Notes: generated by a model not told the origin, from the sequence alone. Positions 39,001 through 49,505 are shown, counted from the stretch's first letter. The stretch is DNA of 64,000 nt from Cohnella algarum (GCF_016937515.1 NZ_JAFHKM010000002.1:1111001-1175000); one strand, 5' to 3'. Program-made: numbers and translations.

Positions 39001-39042
39001 CAGCAGCGCGGCGATAAAATGCATCAGGCCTTTGCGAATCAC
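33076..39042 (-). CDS. Giant secreted protein: FecR domain, cadherin-like repeats, tandem Ig-like modules
   Basis: This is a 1988-residue exported protein. It has a signal peptide (about 1-30), a FecR-type domain (about 35-200; GDVTVKKSGG to MGVRGTHLGV), a helical Gln/Lys-rich segment (about 205-400), then cadherin-like beta-sandwich modules recognised by TDYSAVVGNAVSSLTVTP-type motifs. Two near-identical blocks contain the cadherin-like unit plus a module ending GFSGTDSFTYTV (roughly 650-850 and 850-1050). The last 900 residues are beta-rich with no domain that I can name. The GTG start overlaps the stop of the NHL gene by four bases and has AAGGAGG upstream. No SLH, LPXTG or clear anchor is seen, so it may stay bound through its partner or be released. 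Confidence 0.8.
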   Translation of the reverse strand: MIRKGLMHFIAALLIALPLLGVLADDAGAASSRVAIVKEYEGDVTVKKSGGSKTFKAYTKMSLNEGDILTVGADSSAVLQFANGTSEDDLMTVDAGTTLTFSKLSDKKGTRTKISMLKGSAWVDVKSIAGGDDEFELETPTAIMGVRGTHLGVAVDPVSGTTRVVVLAGIVQTRLPNPSPTQLIYPGYMGTLLPGMQREELPDAITLLDVQQFISQASPKIIQAILENGVQITQENIEYLNQFENEGYPESLTGTQEDLERFARNLQNVFGAVISEALRQGTINRQQAEDTVKKVKDQTGQEIDLENTKLILDEDDQDKIDRMMELMEEAARQALARKKQEQDRLDALPGNMLQTLQQRLANQQTQNQQALDQMKAASEAKYLATLTPEQRAAYLAERNGRTTTSPVIVPPSANANLSGLALSAGTLAPAFAKDHTDYSAVVGNAVSSLTVTPTAEDAGAAVKVNGQTLASGSQTVELKYGENAIDVEVTAADGSSKKTYTVKVTRELLNSVSFSFGSGSSLNIDFTSPNPVQQFDVPEEEERLTLSVPSDGPALAVAANGNEIMPEPVMMAALTVVPGQIAWKYRIPLSPGSNEIKLTATIGGVSKTYTLYANRALPNGETPSDDATLKSLAIEGQQLAPAFAPETTGYTAIVTAGTESLTIGYEANDGGASAKLLLNGSEEGVNGHSVSLAAGTRNTVSVVVTAENGLAQKTYEIVVNRAPTAQAVKASTTAGEWVLVELLGDDADGDELSYEIAGPANGTLEPYEGSAYKYVPNEGFSGTDSFTYTVSDGLAESEAAAGTVVVEDVSPVPSADANLSGLSLSLGEQSPVFHADVTDYAANVPAGTESLTLQFEKSHHGATAKLLLNGSEEGVDGHSVALAAGTRNTVSVVVAAENGVAEKTYEIVVNRAPTAQAVEASTTAGEWALVELLGDDADGDELDYEIAGPANGTLEPYEGRTYKYTPNAGFSGTDSFTYTVDDGSAPPVSAAGTIAVSSEPPSTDASLATLGLSAGELNPAFDPGTTNYIVTVPAGTSTLTVDFAANDPGASAQLLLNGTVNGVSGTTVILNAGANVIEITVIAADGETTRTYTVTVNREPPPNPVGVTGWVTKANGQETAWTLTDETVYPGEPGYPESLYQDYALYYETAPGTFEVGFEFEENVVDPVLYMFDQAIDLETTPGPISVPTWHEGPNDARVEYGIVDEGENIVKYVTLYLTVYVGNDFGLSHLEVRLASELRVDLYPSGNGTYTGTVPDTSYPLMVRASAAMGSVKLKVNGAEAEGMDGSFDGIELNEGWNVLEIEVYNPVTGELKNAYAVTILAGDPGLYGLRLDGVKGSDGTKVFAFERLHDILPYWYGMASYEATYVDIEPLAPQGTSIEDVLVVDAETESYSSAPLQNGKYRIPFTEESAFAVVLLKTGDRVLAHAVAIEREAGPLQGLVNWSTEIDGEEAFWTLEDAYPGETFEERYYGMKIESIPDVFTMTFEFDENVANAEIVVSDQTISIASGIPVDLSQWIREGEATQFDVNYDIADGSGGVLKSVYLGLTVYAGYPELSEFSVYLDDDQMTPVDVNPTGANTFSAVVANPEERLLIGAYPTSGDLGVYVNGIQIYPDGPYFADLAEGWNTIEFKLYHPVDGTLANTYELQVWAGASQPEGLGLAAIDGADETGSPIQFVRSEAGALDWNAFVQGAAYADIAPVAEGEGTIAGVLYYDENGDLVQAEPAAGSGAYRVPLVSDFTTAFAAVQANGRLLSHEITLQRAPFLPEVGLMLRYGDEGSFTGTYPYRFGNTYWNNWNEGTETVRMVVNSGGQENYSYTIDGTPMDAFNFAGLVEGDNVYEFRIADGTGREAVYYLHLWRDGTWKENVTIPGLSIKYGVDQAAEASLSTTNEWGQVWMAYPQAGITDAEVSFQLASGSTAELYDGTGNTVIWQGMPDPQTLQVSIPISFNAAESAEGNQLLYHLVLTDSAGNQYMYPITLAFIGGTTS

Positions 39043-40637
39043 TGAGCGGCACCTCCTTCGAACGATTTATGCCGAATGACGACCGTCCTGGCCGTGCCGT
39101 CCCATTGAATATCCAAATCCGCTTCCGCCGCGAAAAACCGCACAGGCACGAACATCCGGCCGTCCTTGAAGACGGGAGCGCCGTTCAATTCGAGCGAGAG
39201 GGCGAGTCCGTCCGCCGTTTTCGATACGGTTTTTTCGCCCAGCTTGATTTCGTACGTCGTCGATTCCTTGCTTAGCTTGCCCGTCTTCGATTGGCCGTCG
39301 TAGCCGACCTCGTAGCCGAGCGCCTCGCCGACGCTCCGCAGCGGCAGCAGCACCGCGCCGTCCTGAACGTAGGCGGCCGCGTCCGTTCGAACCGGCGAAC
39401 CGTCCAGAAGCGTCGTCACCGTGCCGTCGGCAGCAGCCGGGCCGGCTCCGCGGTATTTGGCCAGCAGGCGGATTTTGTTGCCGGACTCGTCGGCGATCGC
39501 CAGTCTTCCGTCCTTCAAAATCGCCACGTCCGTCGGGCGGTTGAAATGCGCGGCGTACGTGACGCCGTCGTTCGCGCCGAATTCCGCGCCCTCTCCGGCC
39601 AGCGTCGCGACGACGCCGTCCTTGAGCAGCCGAATCGCGTGATTGAGGCTGTCGGCGATGACCAGCGTGCCGTCCGGGGCTACGGCCAAGCCCTCCGGCG
39701 CGTAGAAGCGCGCCGCGAGCGCGTCCCCGTCCGCGAACTCGCCTTCGGCGTACAGGCTGTCCGCCGCATACGCCGGCGCGGTTCCCGCTACCGTCGTCAC
39801 GGTTCCGGCCGCAAAATCGATGTAGCGAATACGCTGGTTGCCGCGGTCGCTTACGTACAAATTGCCTTTCGCGTCGATCGCGAGCCCGCTCGGCTCGTTG
39901 AACTTCGCTTCGGCGATCGCTCCGTCCATATAGTCGCCGGACGACTCGATCGTCCCCGGCCCCATTTGGACCGTACGCGTCGATTCGGCCGTCAGCGTCG
40001 TCGCGTTTCCTTCGGCGTCGATCTTCCGAATGACGTGATTGAGCGTATCGGCCACGTAAACGTTGCCCGACGCGTCGACCGCCACGTCCGAAGGATGGTA
40101 GAAGCGCGCGGTCTCTCCCTGCCCGTCCGTTTTCCCGATCAATCCGTTGCCCGCAAGCGTGGATACGGTCCCGTCGGCGGAAATTTTGCGAATCGCGTTG
40201 TTGCCCGCATCCGCCACGTAAATGGTGCCGGCGGCGTCGACGGCCAGTCCCGAAGGCTGTTGAAACGCCGAGTTGGGCAGGTTATCGTCGTTATAACCGC
40301 CTACCGGCAGCCCGAGCTCGTCCTCGCCCACGATCAATCCGCCGTATGTGGCGACCTGATCGGTCGTCAGAACGCGCAGCAGGTGATTGCCCGCCTCCGC
40401 TACCAGCAGACGCCCGTCCGCCAGCTGGGCGACCGAATGCGGATACAACAGCGTCGCTTCCCGTACCGCGCCGTCTTCATTTCCCCATTCGGCTTGTCCG
40501 GCCCAGGTCCGGATCTCGTAAAGCTTCCCCGATTCCGTCCAGCCCGTCTCCGCCGACGCCAAGGACGCGAACGGAAAAGCGGCCAGCAGAATGGAGGCCA
40601 TCCCGGCGGCGCGCAGCCTTCGACCTTTTTTCTCCAT
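39039..40637 (-). CDS. Secreted NHL-repeat propeller with stalk (copper amine oxidase N-terminal-like) domain
   Basis: This is a 532-residue exported protein. A signal peptide covers about 1-29. Residues about 60-400 are six or so NHL-type blades (SGLAVDAAGTIYVADAGNNAIRK, PSDVAVDASGNVYVADTLNH and similar), predicted to form a beta-propeller. The C-terminal ~110 residues (GAVLLPLRSVGEALGYEV to GRMFVPVRFFAAEAD) are the stalk domain that binds cell-wall polymer or protein in many Paenibacillus proteins. The gene is translationally coupled to the giant FecR/cadherin-like gene, so the two products probably work together at the cell surface. Substrate or ligand is unknown. Confidence 0.83.
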   Translation of the reverse strand: MEKKGRRLRAAGMASILLAAFPFASLASAETGWTESGKLYEIRTWAGQAEWGNEDGAVREATLLYPHSVAQLADGRLLVAEAGNHLLRVLTTDQVATYGGLIVGEDELGLPVGGYNDDNLPNSAFQQPSGLAVDAAGTIYVADAGNNAIRKISADGTVSTLAGNGLIGKTDGQGETARFYHPSDVAVDASGNVYVADTLNHVIRKIDAEGNATTLTAESTRTVQMGPGTIESSGDYMDGAIAEAKFNEPSGLAIDAKGNLYVSDRGNQRIRYIDFAAGTVTTVAGTAPAYAADSLYAEGEFADGDALAARFYAPEGLAVAPDGTLVIADSLNHAIRLLKDGVVATLAGEGAEFGANDGVTYAAHFNRPTDVAILKDGRLAIADESGNKIRLLAKYRGAGPAAADGTVTTLLDGSPVRTDAAAYVQDGAVLLPLRSVGEALGYEVGYDGQSKTGKLSKESTTYEIKLGEKTVSKTADGLALSLELNGAPVFKDGRMFVPVRFFAAEADLDIQWDGTARTVVIRHKSFEGGAAQ

Positions 40638-40790
40638 AAAAACACTCAGCTCCCATGCTTCTTATGTAATCGATTCTATGTAAAATTCCGGATTAACGAT
40701 GTCCGGGCAAAGCCTACAACAGTATACCTTCGCCAGTTTAAAATCGGGTAAAAAATGCCGATTTTCCTAGGCATAAAGACGGATTTTTGC

Positions 40791-40828
40791 AAAAAAAGCC
40801 GGCCATTCTTTCGCGAAGAATGACCGGC
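40791..40828 (-). terminator. Terminator of ypdA
   Basis: GCCGGTCATTCTT pairs with AAGAATGGCCGGC (one mismatch) around CGCG, and the minus strand continues with seven T. It lies ten bases past the ypdA stop. Confidence 0.9.
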
Positions 40829-40837
40829 AGCCCAAGC

Positions 40838-41836
40838 TTATCCGTTCGGATCGATTTTCCCTGCCAAATGCGCGGCGATTTTGCGCCCGTGGAGCCTTCC
40901 GGATTCGATAAAAATTTCGTTCGCGTCGCGTCCGGTCGAAACGACTCCCGCCAAATACAGCCCCGGCACGTTCGTTTCCATCGTTTCCTCGTCATGCGTC
41001 GGCGGAATGACGCCGTCCGGCGCTTCGACACCCATCGCCCTCAGAAAGGCGCGGTCCGGCCGAAAGCCGGTTAACGCCAGGACGAAGTCGGTCGGCAGCG
41101 TCGTCCGCTCGCGGTCCGGGCTTTCCGAAACCGGCTCGATTTCCGTTTCCGCCGGTCCGATTCGCACGACCCGGCTTTCCAGCAGCAGCGATATTTTCCC
41201 CTTGGCGACTTTGCCGTCGAAGATCGGCCGGACCCACGGCTTGATGTTGGCGGAAACCGACGGTCCGCGGTAGACGACGGTGACGGCAGCGCCGACCCTC
41301 TCCAGCTCTAGCGCGGCATCGACCGCGGAGTTGCTTCCGCCGATGATGACGACCCGCGTGCCCGCATACGGATGCGCCTCCCGGAAAAAGTGGCTCACAT
41401 GCGGCAAATCCTCGCCCGGAATGCCGATCCGGTTCGGGTGGTCGAAGTAGCCGGTCGCCACGACGACCGCTTGCGCGCGCGTCTCTTTGCGCTCTCCGGC
41501 ACGCGTGTGCGACACGATCCGAAAGCCGCCGCCCTCCTTGACCACCTCGGTCACTTTCTCATACCTTCGGATCCGGAACGAGCGGCGTTCGGCCACCGTC
41601 CGGTAATAGTGCAGCGCTTCGAGCCGGGACGGCTTCTCGTTGGGCGTGACGAACGGCACGCCCGCGATTTCCAGCAGCTCCGGCGTGCTGAAAAACTGCA
41701 TATTGACCGGATAACACGTAATCGAATGAACGATGTTCTCCTTCTCGATAATAAGCGGATCGAATCCCCGGTCCTGCAGCTCGGCGGCGGCCGACAACCC
41801 GCACGGACCGGCCCCGATAATGACGACCTGTTCCAA
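40838..41836 (-). CDS. ypdA: YpdA-type FAD/NADPH oxidoreductase (bacillithiol disulfide reductase)
   Basis: YpdA reduces oxidised bacillithiol disulfide in low-GC Gram-positives. The 332-residue flavoprotein has the FAD motif VVIIGAGPCGLSAAAEL at the N-terminus, the NADPH motif VVIIGGSNSAVDAALELE (about 160) and the family stretch ITCYPVNMQFFSTPELLEI, which contains the conserved Cys proposed for the mechanism. ATGYFDHPN and YLAGVVSTGRDANEIF are also typical. It sits between the atp operon terminator and its own terminator. Confidence 0.9.
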   Translation of the reverse strand: MEQVVIIGAGPCGLSAAAELQDRGFDPLIIEKENIVHSITCYPVNMQFFSTPELLEIAGVPFVTPNEKPSRLEALHYYRTVAERRSFRIRRYEKVTEVVKEGGGFRIVSHTRAGERKETRAQAVVVATGYFDHPNRIGIPGEDLPHVSHFFREAHPYAGTRVVIIGGSNSAVDAALELERVGAAVTVVYRGPSVSANIKPWVRPIFDGKVAKGKISLLLESRVVRIGPAETEIEPVSESPDRERTTLPTDFVLALTGFRPDRAFLRAMGVEAPDGVIPPTHDEETMETNVPGLYLAGVVSTGRDANEIFIESGRLHGRKIAAHLAGKIDPNG

Positions 41837-41861
41837 CTCTATTCCCTCCTTTGCGAAAACG

Positions 41862-41909
41862 GAAAAATCGCCGGGAAGCGCGCCCGACAGGGCTTCGCTT
41901 CCCGGCGAT
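41862..41909 (-). terminator. Terminator of the atp operon
   Basis: A perfect 14-bp stem (ATCGCCGGGAAGCG with CGCTTCCCGGCGAT) is followed on the minus strand by TTTTTCC. It starts about 20 bases past the atpC stop. Confidence 0.95.
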
Positions 41910-41930
41910 CGGATATAAGCGATGCGAAAA

Positions 41931-42332
41931 TCAACGTTTGGACGCCGCTTGCAGACGAATCATCGCCCGCTGCAGCGCCAGTTCGGCCCGCTTGGCGTCA
42001 TATTCTTCCTTTTGACTGGCCAGACGGCGCTCGGCGCGCTCTTTCGCCTGCTGAGCGCGGAACTGATCGATGTCCGAGCCGACTTCGGCCGCTTCGGCCA
42101 AAATGACGACTTTTTCCTTGCGGATTTCGACGAAGCCGCCGTGAACGGCAACCCATTCTTCCCGGTTGCCCTTCTTGACTCTGGCCACCGCGATGTTCAG
42201 GGGGGACACGAGCGGAATATGATTGGGCAAAATGCCCATCTCGCCGTTTACCCCTTGAACGATCACCATATCGACGTCCTGTTCGTATATCTTTCGTTCG
42301 GGCGTAACGATCTCAAGCCGTAAGGTGCTCAC
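41931..42332 (-). CDS. atpC: ATP synthase epsilon subunit
   Basis: This is a central-stalk subunit of 133 residues, with the N-terminal beta-sandwich (LEIVTPERKIYEQDVDMVIV, GEMGILPNHIPLVSPL) and a C-terminal helical hairpin that can inhibit ATP hydrolysis. The start is GTG, seven bases after GGAGG. Confidence 0.96.
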   Translation of the reverse strand: MSTLRLEIVTPERKIYEQDVDMVIVQGVNGEMGILPNHIPLVSPLNIAVARVKKGNREEWVAVHGGFVEIRKEKVVILAEAAEVGSDIDQFRAQQAKERAERRLASQKEEYDAKRAELALQRAMIRLQAASKR

Positions 42333-42355
42333 CTGTATTCCTCCTTAGCGGCGGA

Positions 42356-43786
<1,431 letters not shown>

Positions 43787-44659
43787 TTATGCCAATGCGT
43801 TCGCGCCGCCGACGATTTCCGCGATTTCCTGCGTAATCGCTGCCTGGCGGGCACGGTTATAGTGCAATGTCAGCTGGTCGATCCGTTTCGACGCGTTTTT
43901 CGTCGCGCTTCCCATTGCGGTCATCCGCGAGCCGAACTCGCTCGCCTTGTTCTCGATCAGGCCGTTGAAGATGAGCGTTTCCGCGTATTTGGGCAAAAGA
44001 ACGCCAAGCACGGCCTCCGGGGACGGCTCGTATTCGTAGCTGGCCGTCGGTCCGCCGGACTTGGATTCGAATTGCGACGCGTCGAGCGGCAGCAGCAGCT
44101 TGAGCGTCGGAATTTGCGTAATCGCGTTGATGAACTTGTTGTAAACGAGATATACCTCGTCGTACGATCCGTCCTCGAAGCCTTTAACCGCTTCGGACGC
44201 GATATGCTTCACGTCGATGAACTTCGGCGAATCCGGAATGCCCGTGACCGCTTCGACGATCGGGTAGTCCCGCCGCGCAAGAAAATCGCGTCCTTTGCTG
44301 CCGATCACAAAAATCCCGTACTCGGATTTGGACGCGTGCTTTTCCTTGATCGCGTTCGTCAGCTTCCGCAGAAGGTTGCTGTTCAAGCCTCCGGCAAGCC
44401 CGCGGTCCGAAGTGATGACGAGGTAAGCGGTTTTCTTGACCGGACGTTTCTCCAGCATCGGATGGGAAAAGCCGCCCCCGCTTGTCGCGATGCTCGAAAC
44501 GACTTCCTTCAGCGTGTCCGCGTAAGGTCGGCCGGCGAGCGCCGCGTTTTGGGCGCGTCTCAGGTTCGAGGCCGCGACCATCTCCATCGCCTTCGTGATT
44601 TGCTTCATGTTCTGCGTGCTCTTGATCTGGCGCTTGATCTCGCGCATGCCTTTAGCCAT
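43787..44659 (-). CDS. atpG: ATP synthase gamma subunit
   Basis: This is the rotor shaft, 290 residues. The N-terminal helix REIKRQIKSTQNMKQITKAMEMVAASNLRRA and the C-terminal RMTAMGSATKNASKRIDQL are the two coiled-coil strands, and TSDRGLAGGLNSN is the conserved middle motif. AAGGTGG precedes the start. Confidence 0.97.
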   Translation of the reverse strand: MAKGMREIKRQIKSTQNMKQITKAMEMVAASNLRRAQNAALAGRPYADTLKEVVSSIATSGGGFSHPMLEKRPVKKTAYLVITSDRGLAGGLNSNLLRKLTNAIKEKHASKSEYGIFVIGSKGRDFLARRDYPIVEAVTGIPDSPKFIDVKHIASEAVKGFEDGSYDEVYLVYNKFINAITQIPTLKLLLPLDASQFESKSGGPTASYEYEPSPEAVLGVLLPKYAETLIFNGLIENKASEFGSRMTAMGSATKNASKRIDQLTLHYNRARQAAITQEIAEIVGGANALA

Positions 44660-44734
44660 TCATGTCACCACCTTATTGCCGGGACCGGCCGATTCTGGCC
44701 GGCCCCGCTCAGCTTTATCGCGCGTCTTGGGCGC

Positions 44735-46264
<1,530 letters not shown>

Positions 46265-46810
46265 CTAATTTGCCGAAGTTTGGAGGCTTTTCTCCAGGCG
46301 TTCCAGTTTGCCGCGGAGACTGCCGTCGTAGAGCGTGTCGCCGATGCGGACCGTCAGTCCCCCGAGCAGAGTCGGATCGACCGTTTCGTTCACCCGCACC
46401 GTCTTGCCGAGCAGGGCGCCGAACTTGGCGGCCAGTTGTTCCTTTTCGCCTTCCGTAAGCGGCTTCGGAGTCGCGACGTGGGCTTCCGCCCGGCCGAGCG
46501 CTTCTCCGGCAACCTTAACGTAGGCATCCAAAATCGCCGGCAGTTCCGTTTGGCGGTCCCGTTCGATCAGCAAGCTGATCGTATCGAGCACGGCCTGGGA
46601 CACCGCCTGGCCGAAAATAGCTTTGAACGCTGCGATCTTCTTGCTCGTGTCGATGTTCGGAAACGTCATGAAGGCGCGGAAGTCCGCATTTTGCTTGAGC
46701 GCGTCGACAATCGCCTTCAGTTCGGTTTCCGTCTCGGAGACGATCCCCTTTTCCGAGGAAAGGTCGAACAGAGCCTTGGCATATCTCTTCGCTACAGCGG
46801 AGCCGCTCAT
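46265..46810 (-). CDS. atpH: ATP synthase delta subunit
   Basis: This is the peripheral-stalk subunit linking F1 to the b subunits, 181 residues. The family pattern VAKRYAKALFDLSSEKG and the C-terminal VDPTLLGGLTVRIGDTLYDGSL are present. Its start overlaps the atpF stop by four bases. Confidence 0.96.
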   Translation of the reverse strand: MSGSAVAKRYAKALFDLSSEKGIVSETETELKAIVDALKQNADFRAFMTFPNIDTSKKIAAFKAIFGQAVSQAVLDTISLLIERDRQTELPAILDAYVKVAGEALGRAEAHVATPKPLTEGEKEQLAAKFGALLGKTVRVNETVDPTLLGGLTVRIGDTLYDGSLRGKLERLEKSLQTSAN

Positions 46811-47292
46811 GATTTCGTCCCTACTTCTTTAAGATAATGGTCGACAAGCTCCTGCTGCGCTTTTTCGTCAACCTGCTTCTCGATGATTTTCGAAGCGATC
46901 AGAACGGACAGGCCGCTCACTTGCGCCTTCAGCGCGGATACGGCTTTGTTTTTCTCGCTTTCGATTTCCTTGACGGCTTCGTCTTTCAGGCGAACCGCTT
47001 CGTTGCGAGCTTGAAGAAGAATTTCCTCGGCCTGCTTGCTGCCGGTCGTCTTGGCCTGGCCGATAATGTCGGCGGCTTCCTGGCGAACCTGCTGCAGCGC
47101 CTGCTTTTGCTCTTCGAGCAAACGCTCGGCTTCCGCGCGGTTTTTGGCGGCGCTGTCCATCTGCTCGGCGACGAGCTGGCGGCGCTTCTCCATAATGCCG
47201 AACAACGGTCCGAAGGCGTATTTGTTCAACAGCCAGTACAAAATCAAAAACGCCAAAATCGCGATTACTGTCGATTCCCAGTTAAAAGTCAT
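46807..47292 (-). CDS. atpF: ATP synthase b subunit
   Basis: This is a 161-residue stalk subunit with one N-terminal membrane helix (about 8-28) and a long charged coiled coil (about 30-140, for example AKNRAEAERLLEEQKQ). The start ATG follows AAGGAGT. A hairpin with a U tract lies between atpE and this gene. Confidence 0.95.
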   Translation of the reverse strand: MTFNWESTVIAILAFLILYWLLNKYAFGPLFGIMEKRRQLVAEQMDSAAKNRAEAERLLEEQKQALQQVRQEAADIIGQAKTTGSKQAEEILLQARNEAVRLKDEAVKEIESEKNKAVSALKAQVSGLSVLIASKIIEKQVDEKAQQELVDHYLKEVGTKS

Positions 47293-47330
47293 GGTCGCAC
47301 TCCTTTCCGCACGCTGATCTTTTCGCGGTC

Positions 47331-47369
47331 AAAAAACATGGCGTGGAGGGCTGAAGCCTTCCCCGCCAT
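47331..47369 (-). terminator. Hairpin with U tract between atpE and atpF (attenuator or processing site)
   Basis: ATGGCG...GGCT pairs with AGCC...CGCCAT with two mismatches, and on the minus strand is followed by GTTTTTTG. Because it lies inside the operon, it may partly end transcription or protect the upstream atpB-atpE mRNA, raising c-subunit output; this is inference. Confidence 0.55.
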
Positions 47370-47388
47370 AACTTGTTCAGGTATCCGA

Positions 47389-47637
<249 letters not shown>

Positions 47638-47689
47638 TTAGAAACCGGCAATACCGCGAGGCGCTCGCGCCCATGCGGCGGTTGCGGCC

Positions 47690-48457
47690 TTAATGCTCGT
47701 GCTCGTGTTCCTCGTGAACGATCGATTGCGAAATGTACACCATCGTGAGAATCGTGAACAGGAACGCCTGAATGGCGCCGACAAAAATACTGAAGCCTTG
47801 CCATACCGCCATGAACGGAAGCCCGATCCAGGAAAGCATCAGGATCGTCGTCAGCAGCACTTCGCCCGCGAAAATGTTGGCGAACAGCCGGATCGCCAGC
47901 GTAAGCGGCTTGACCAGCGTTTCGATCAGGTTCAACGGGAAGAAAATCGGGTACGGCTTGAAGTAGTGCGCCAGATAATGCTTGCGGTTCAGTTTCAATC
48001 CCAGGAAGTGAATCAGGAAGAAGACGATGAGCGCAAGTCCCGCCGTAACGGACAGATCGGCCGTCGGCGACTTCCACCAGGCGATTTCGTAATGGCCGTG
48101 GGCTTCATCCAGAACGGCCTGCGTAATGCCGAGCCATTCGATCGGATGGTGCACCTCGGTTACGATCCCGAACGGCAATCCGAGAAGGTTGGAAATGAAG
48201 ATGAACATGATCAGGGTCATCCCCAGCGCCACAAACTGCTTGACGCGATTGAGCGGCATCGTGCTGGCGATCGTGTTGTGAATAAACTCGACGACCCATT
48301 CCATAAAGTTTTGCAGCTTGGACGGGTTTTCGACCGACAAATTCCGCACCGCCAGCCTAGCCACCACAAACGTGATAAGCGCAGAAACGACGATCGCAAT
48401 AACGGTAGATAGGTCGATCTCCAAGCCTGCGACCGTCACTATCGGAAACTCATGCAT
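47690..48457 (-). CDS. atpB: ATP synthase a subunit
   Basis: This is the proton-channel subunit, 255 residues with five or six helices. The essential Arg is in LTLAIRLFANIFAGEVLL. The C-terminus is His/Glu-rich (HEEHEHEH), which is unusual but seen in some Bacillales. A GGGGGGGAA run upstream is the likely ribosome binding site. Confidence 0.95.
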   Translation of the reverse strand: MHEFPIVTVAGLEIDLSTVIAIVVSALITFVVARLAVRNLSVENPSKLQNFMEWVVEFIHNTIASTMPLNRVKQFVALGMTLIMFIFISNLLGLPFGIVTEVHHPIEWLGITQAVLDEAHGHYEIAWWKSPTADLSVTAGLALIVFFLIHFLGLKLNRKHYLAHYFKPYPIFFPLNLIETLVKPLTLAIRLFANIFAGEVLLTTILMLSWIGLPFMAVWQGFSIFVGAIQAFLFTILTMVYISQSIVHEEHEHEH

Positions 48458-48481
48458 AGCTGTGTAGTTCCCCCCCTTTCT

Positions 48482-48856
48482 TCAGGATTGACGTTTGTTG
48501 CTCACAAATGCGCAAAACAACAAAACGATGGGCATAAAGAAACAAGAGAACAGGACGGATGGCAGATGAAACTGGTCCGGAAAGCGGTATGCGGCCATCG
48601 TCGCGATCAGAACCGTCGCCAATCGGCTGGCCATCCCCATTCCGACTCTACGCGGCGGTTCGGAATCGTTTTTGAAAACGGTTCCGATGAAATTCACCCT
48701 CCTGCGGAGGAGATAAGAGTTCACCAGACTCGCCGCCACTCCGAGCGTCACTCCCGCGGTGTAAATGCGCCACTCGGGAACGACGGCCCACACGAGCAAG
48801 CAGATTGCCAGAAAAAAAAGCGCAAGCCGCGTAGCCCTTTGCAAAATTTCATCCAT
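48482..48856 (-). CDS. atpI: ATP synthase-associated subunit AtpI
   Basis: This is a 124-residue four-helix membrane protein of the AtpI family, involved in c-ring assembly. I start at the ATG at 48856 (MDEILQRATRLALFFLA), with GGAG upstream; the start overlaps the atpZ stop. Confidence 0.85.
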   Translation of the reverse strand: MDEILQRATRLALFFLAICLLVWAVVPEWRIYTAGVTLGVAASLVNSYLLRRRVNFIGTVFKNDSEPPRRVGMGMASRLATVLIATMAAYRFPDQFHLPSVLFSCFFMPIVLLFCAFVSNKRQS

Positions 48857-49073
48857 TTTTGTTCTCCAGAGCTTTCTTGACAAGTAAAATCGCAATCAGG
48901 AGTCCGACGATCAGACCCGTGAAAACGCCCGCAATCTTCCAGCCGGAAGAAGAGGGGGCGATCCAACTGCCAATAAAGTAACCCGCCGCCGTACTCAGAC
49001 CGACCTCGAAGCCCAGCGCGCCGACCATCGCGAGCGCGTGCCACGGGTTGCCCTCGTTGCCCTTTTTATTCAT
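48849..49073 (-). CDS. atpZ: AtpZ-like small membrane protein
   Basis: This is a 74-residue protein with two helices (WHALAMVGALGFEVGLSTAAGY and VFTGLIVGLLIAILLV) and a conserved Gly-rich glycine-zipper first helix. It fits the AtpZ family that begins many Bacillales atp operons; AtpZ has been linked to Mg/Ca transport. It is the first gene of the operon, with GAGGT upstream. Confidence 0.85.
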   Translation of the reverse strand: MNKKGNEGNPWHALAMVGALGFEVGLSTAAGYFIGSWIAPSSSGWKIAGVFTGLIVGLLIAILLVKKALENKNG

Positions 49074-49100
49074 AGTTTGTACCTCTGCCAGTCCTCATAC

Positions 49101-49130
49101 ATTTTATCGAAGTCGCAGAAGGTTTGTCAA
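49101..49130 (-). promoter_or_regulatory. Promoter of the atp operon
   Basis: TTGACA (49125-49130) and TAAAAT (49101-49106) are 18 bases apart on the minus strand, giving a short leader of about 20 bases before atpZ. It is a near-consensus sigma-A promoter. Confidence 0.9.
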
Positions 49131-49205
49131 TTCAAAGAAATCAAAATTTGTGTGAACGCAGCTTTGAAAATTCGCGTCATTACGCGCTTTGCAGCCAACA
49201 TTAAC

Positions 49206-49231
49206 CATACAGCTCAACTGTATGCTGTATG
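49206..49231. repeat. 26-bp dyad upstream of the atp promoter
   Basis: CATACAGC and GCTGTATG are separated by ten bases, 75-100 bp upstream of the atp -35 box. It could be a regulator site, but no candidate protein is evident. Confidence 0.35.
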
Positions 49232-49384
49232 CCGCCGCTTCCGCGTTGTCCGCAAACTCGACACGATTCGCGGCGGCGGTTCCGGGATAACCGTCCGAAC
49301 CCGCCGTCGTTTCCATTATTCCCTTGTTAAAAAAATGCATCCCCGCTCGCCTGCTGCCTCGATCGCGCCGCTTGATCGGGGAGC

Positions 49385-49505
49385 CCTCTTCGCGGGTCTC
49401 GTCGTCCGAATTGAGACATCCCTTCGCGAAACCATCGTCCAACCGGGAATACCCTTCGCGAATCCTCCGTCGCCTGATCGAAAACGCCCTTCGCGAGCGC
49501 TCCGT
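49385..49505. repeat. ~34-bp tandem repeat, four copies
   Basis: CCCTTCGCG-type cores with TTCGCG at 49389, 49423, 49455 and 49490 give steps of 34, 32 and 35 bp, with related sequence CCTCCGTCGCCTGATCG between some copies. The repeats directly precede palindrome array 4 and contain no gene. Confidence 0.55.

Noticed and set aside
33076..39042. SLH or LPXTG anchor in the giant surface protein
   Set aside because: No TRAE-type SLH motif and no sorting signal are visible; the C-terminus ends in ordinary beta-rich sequence.
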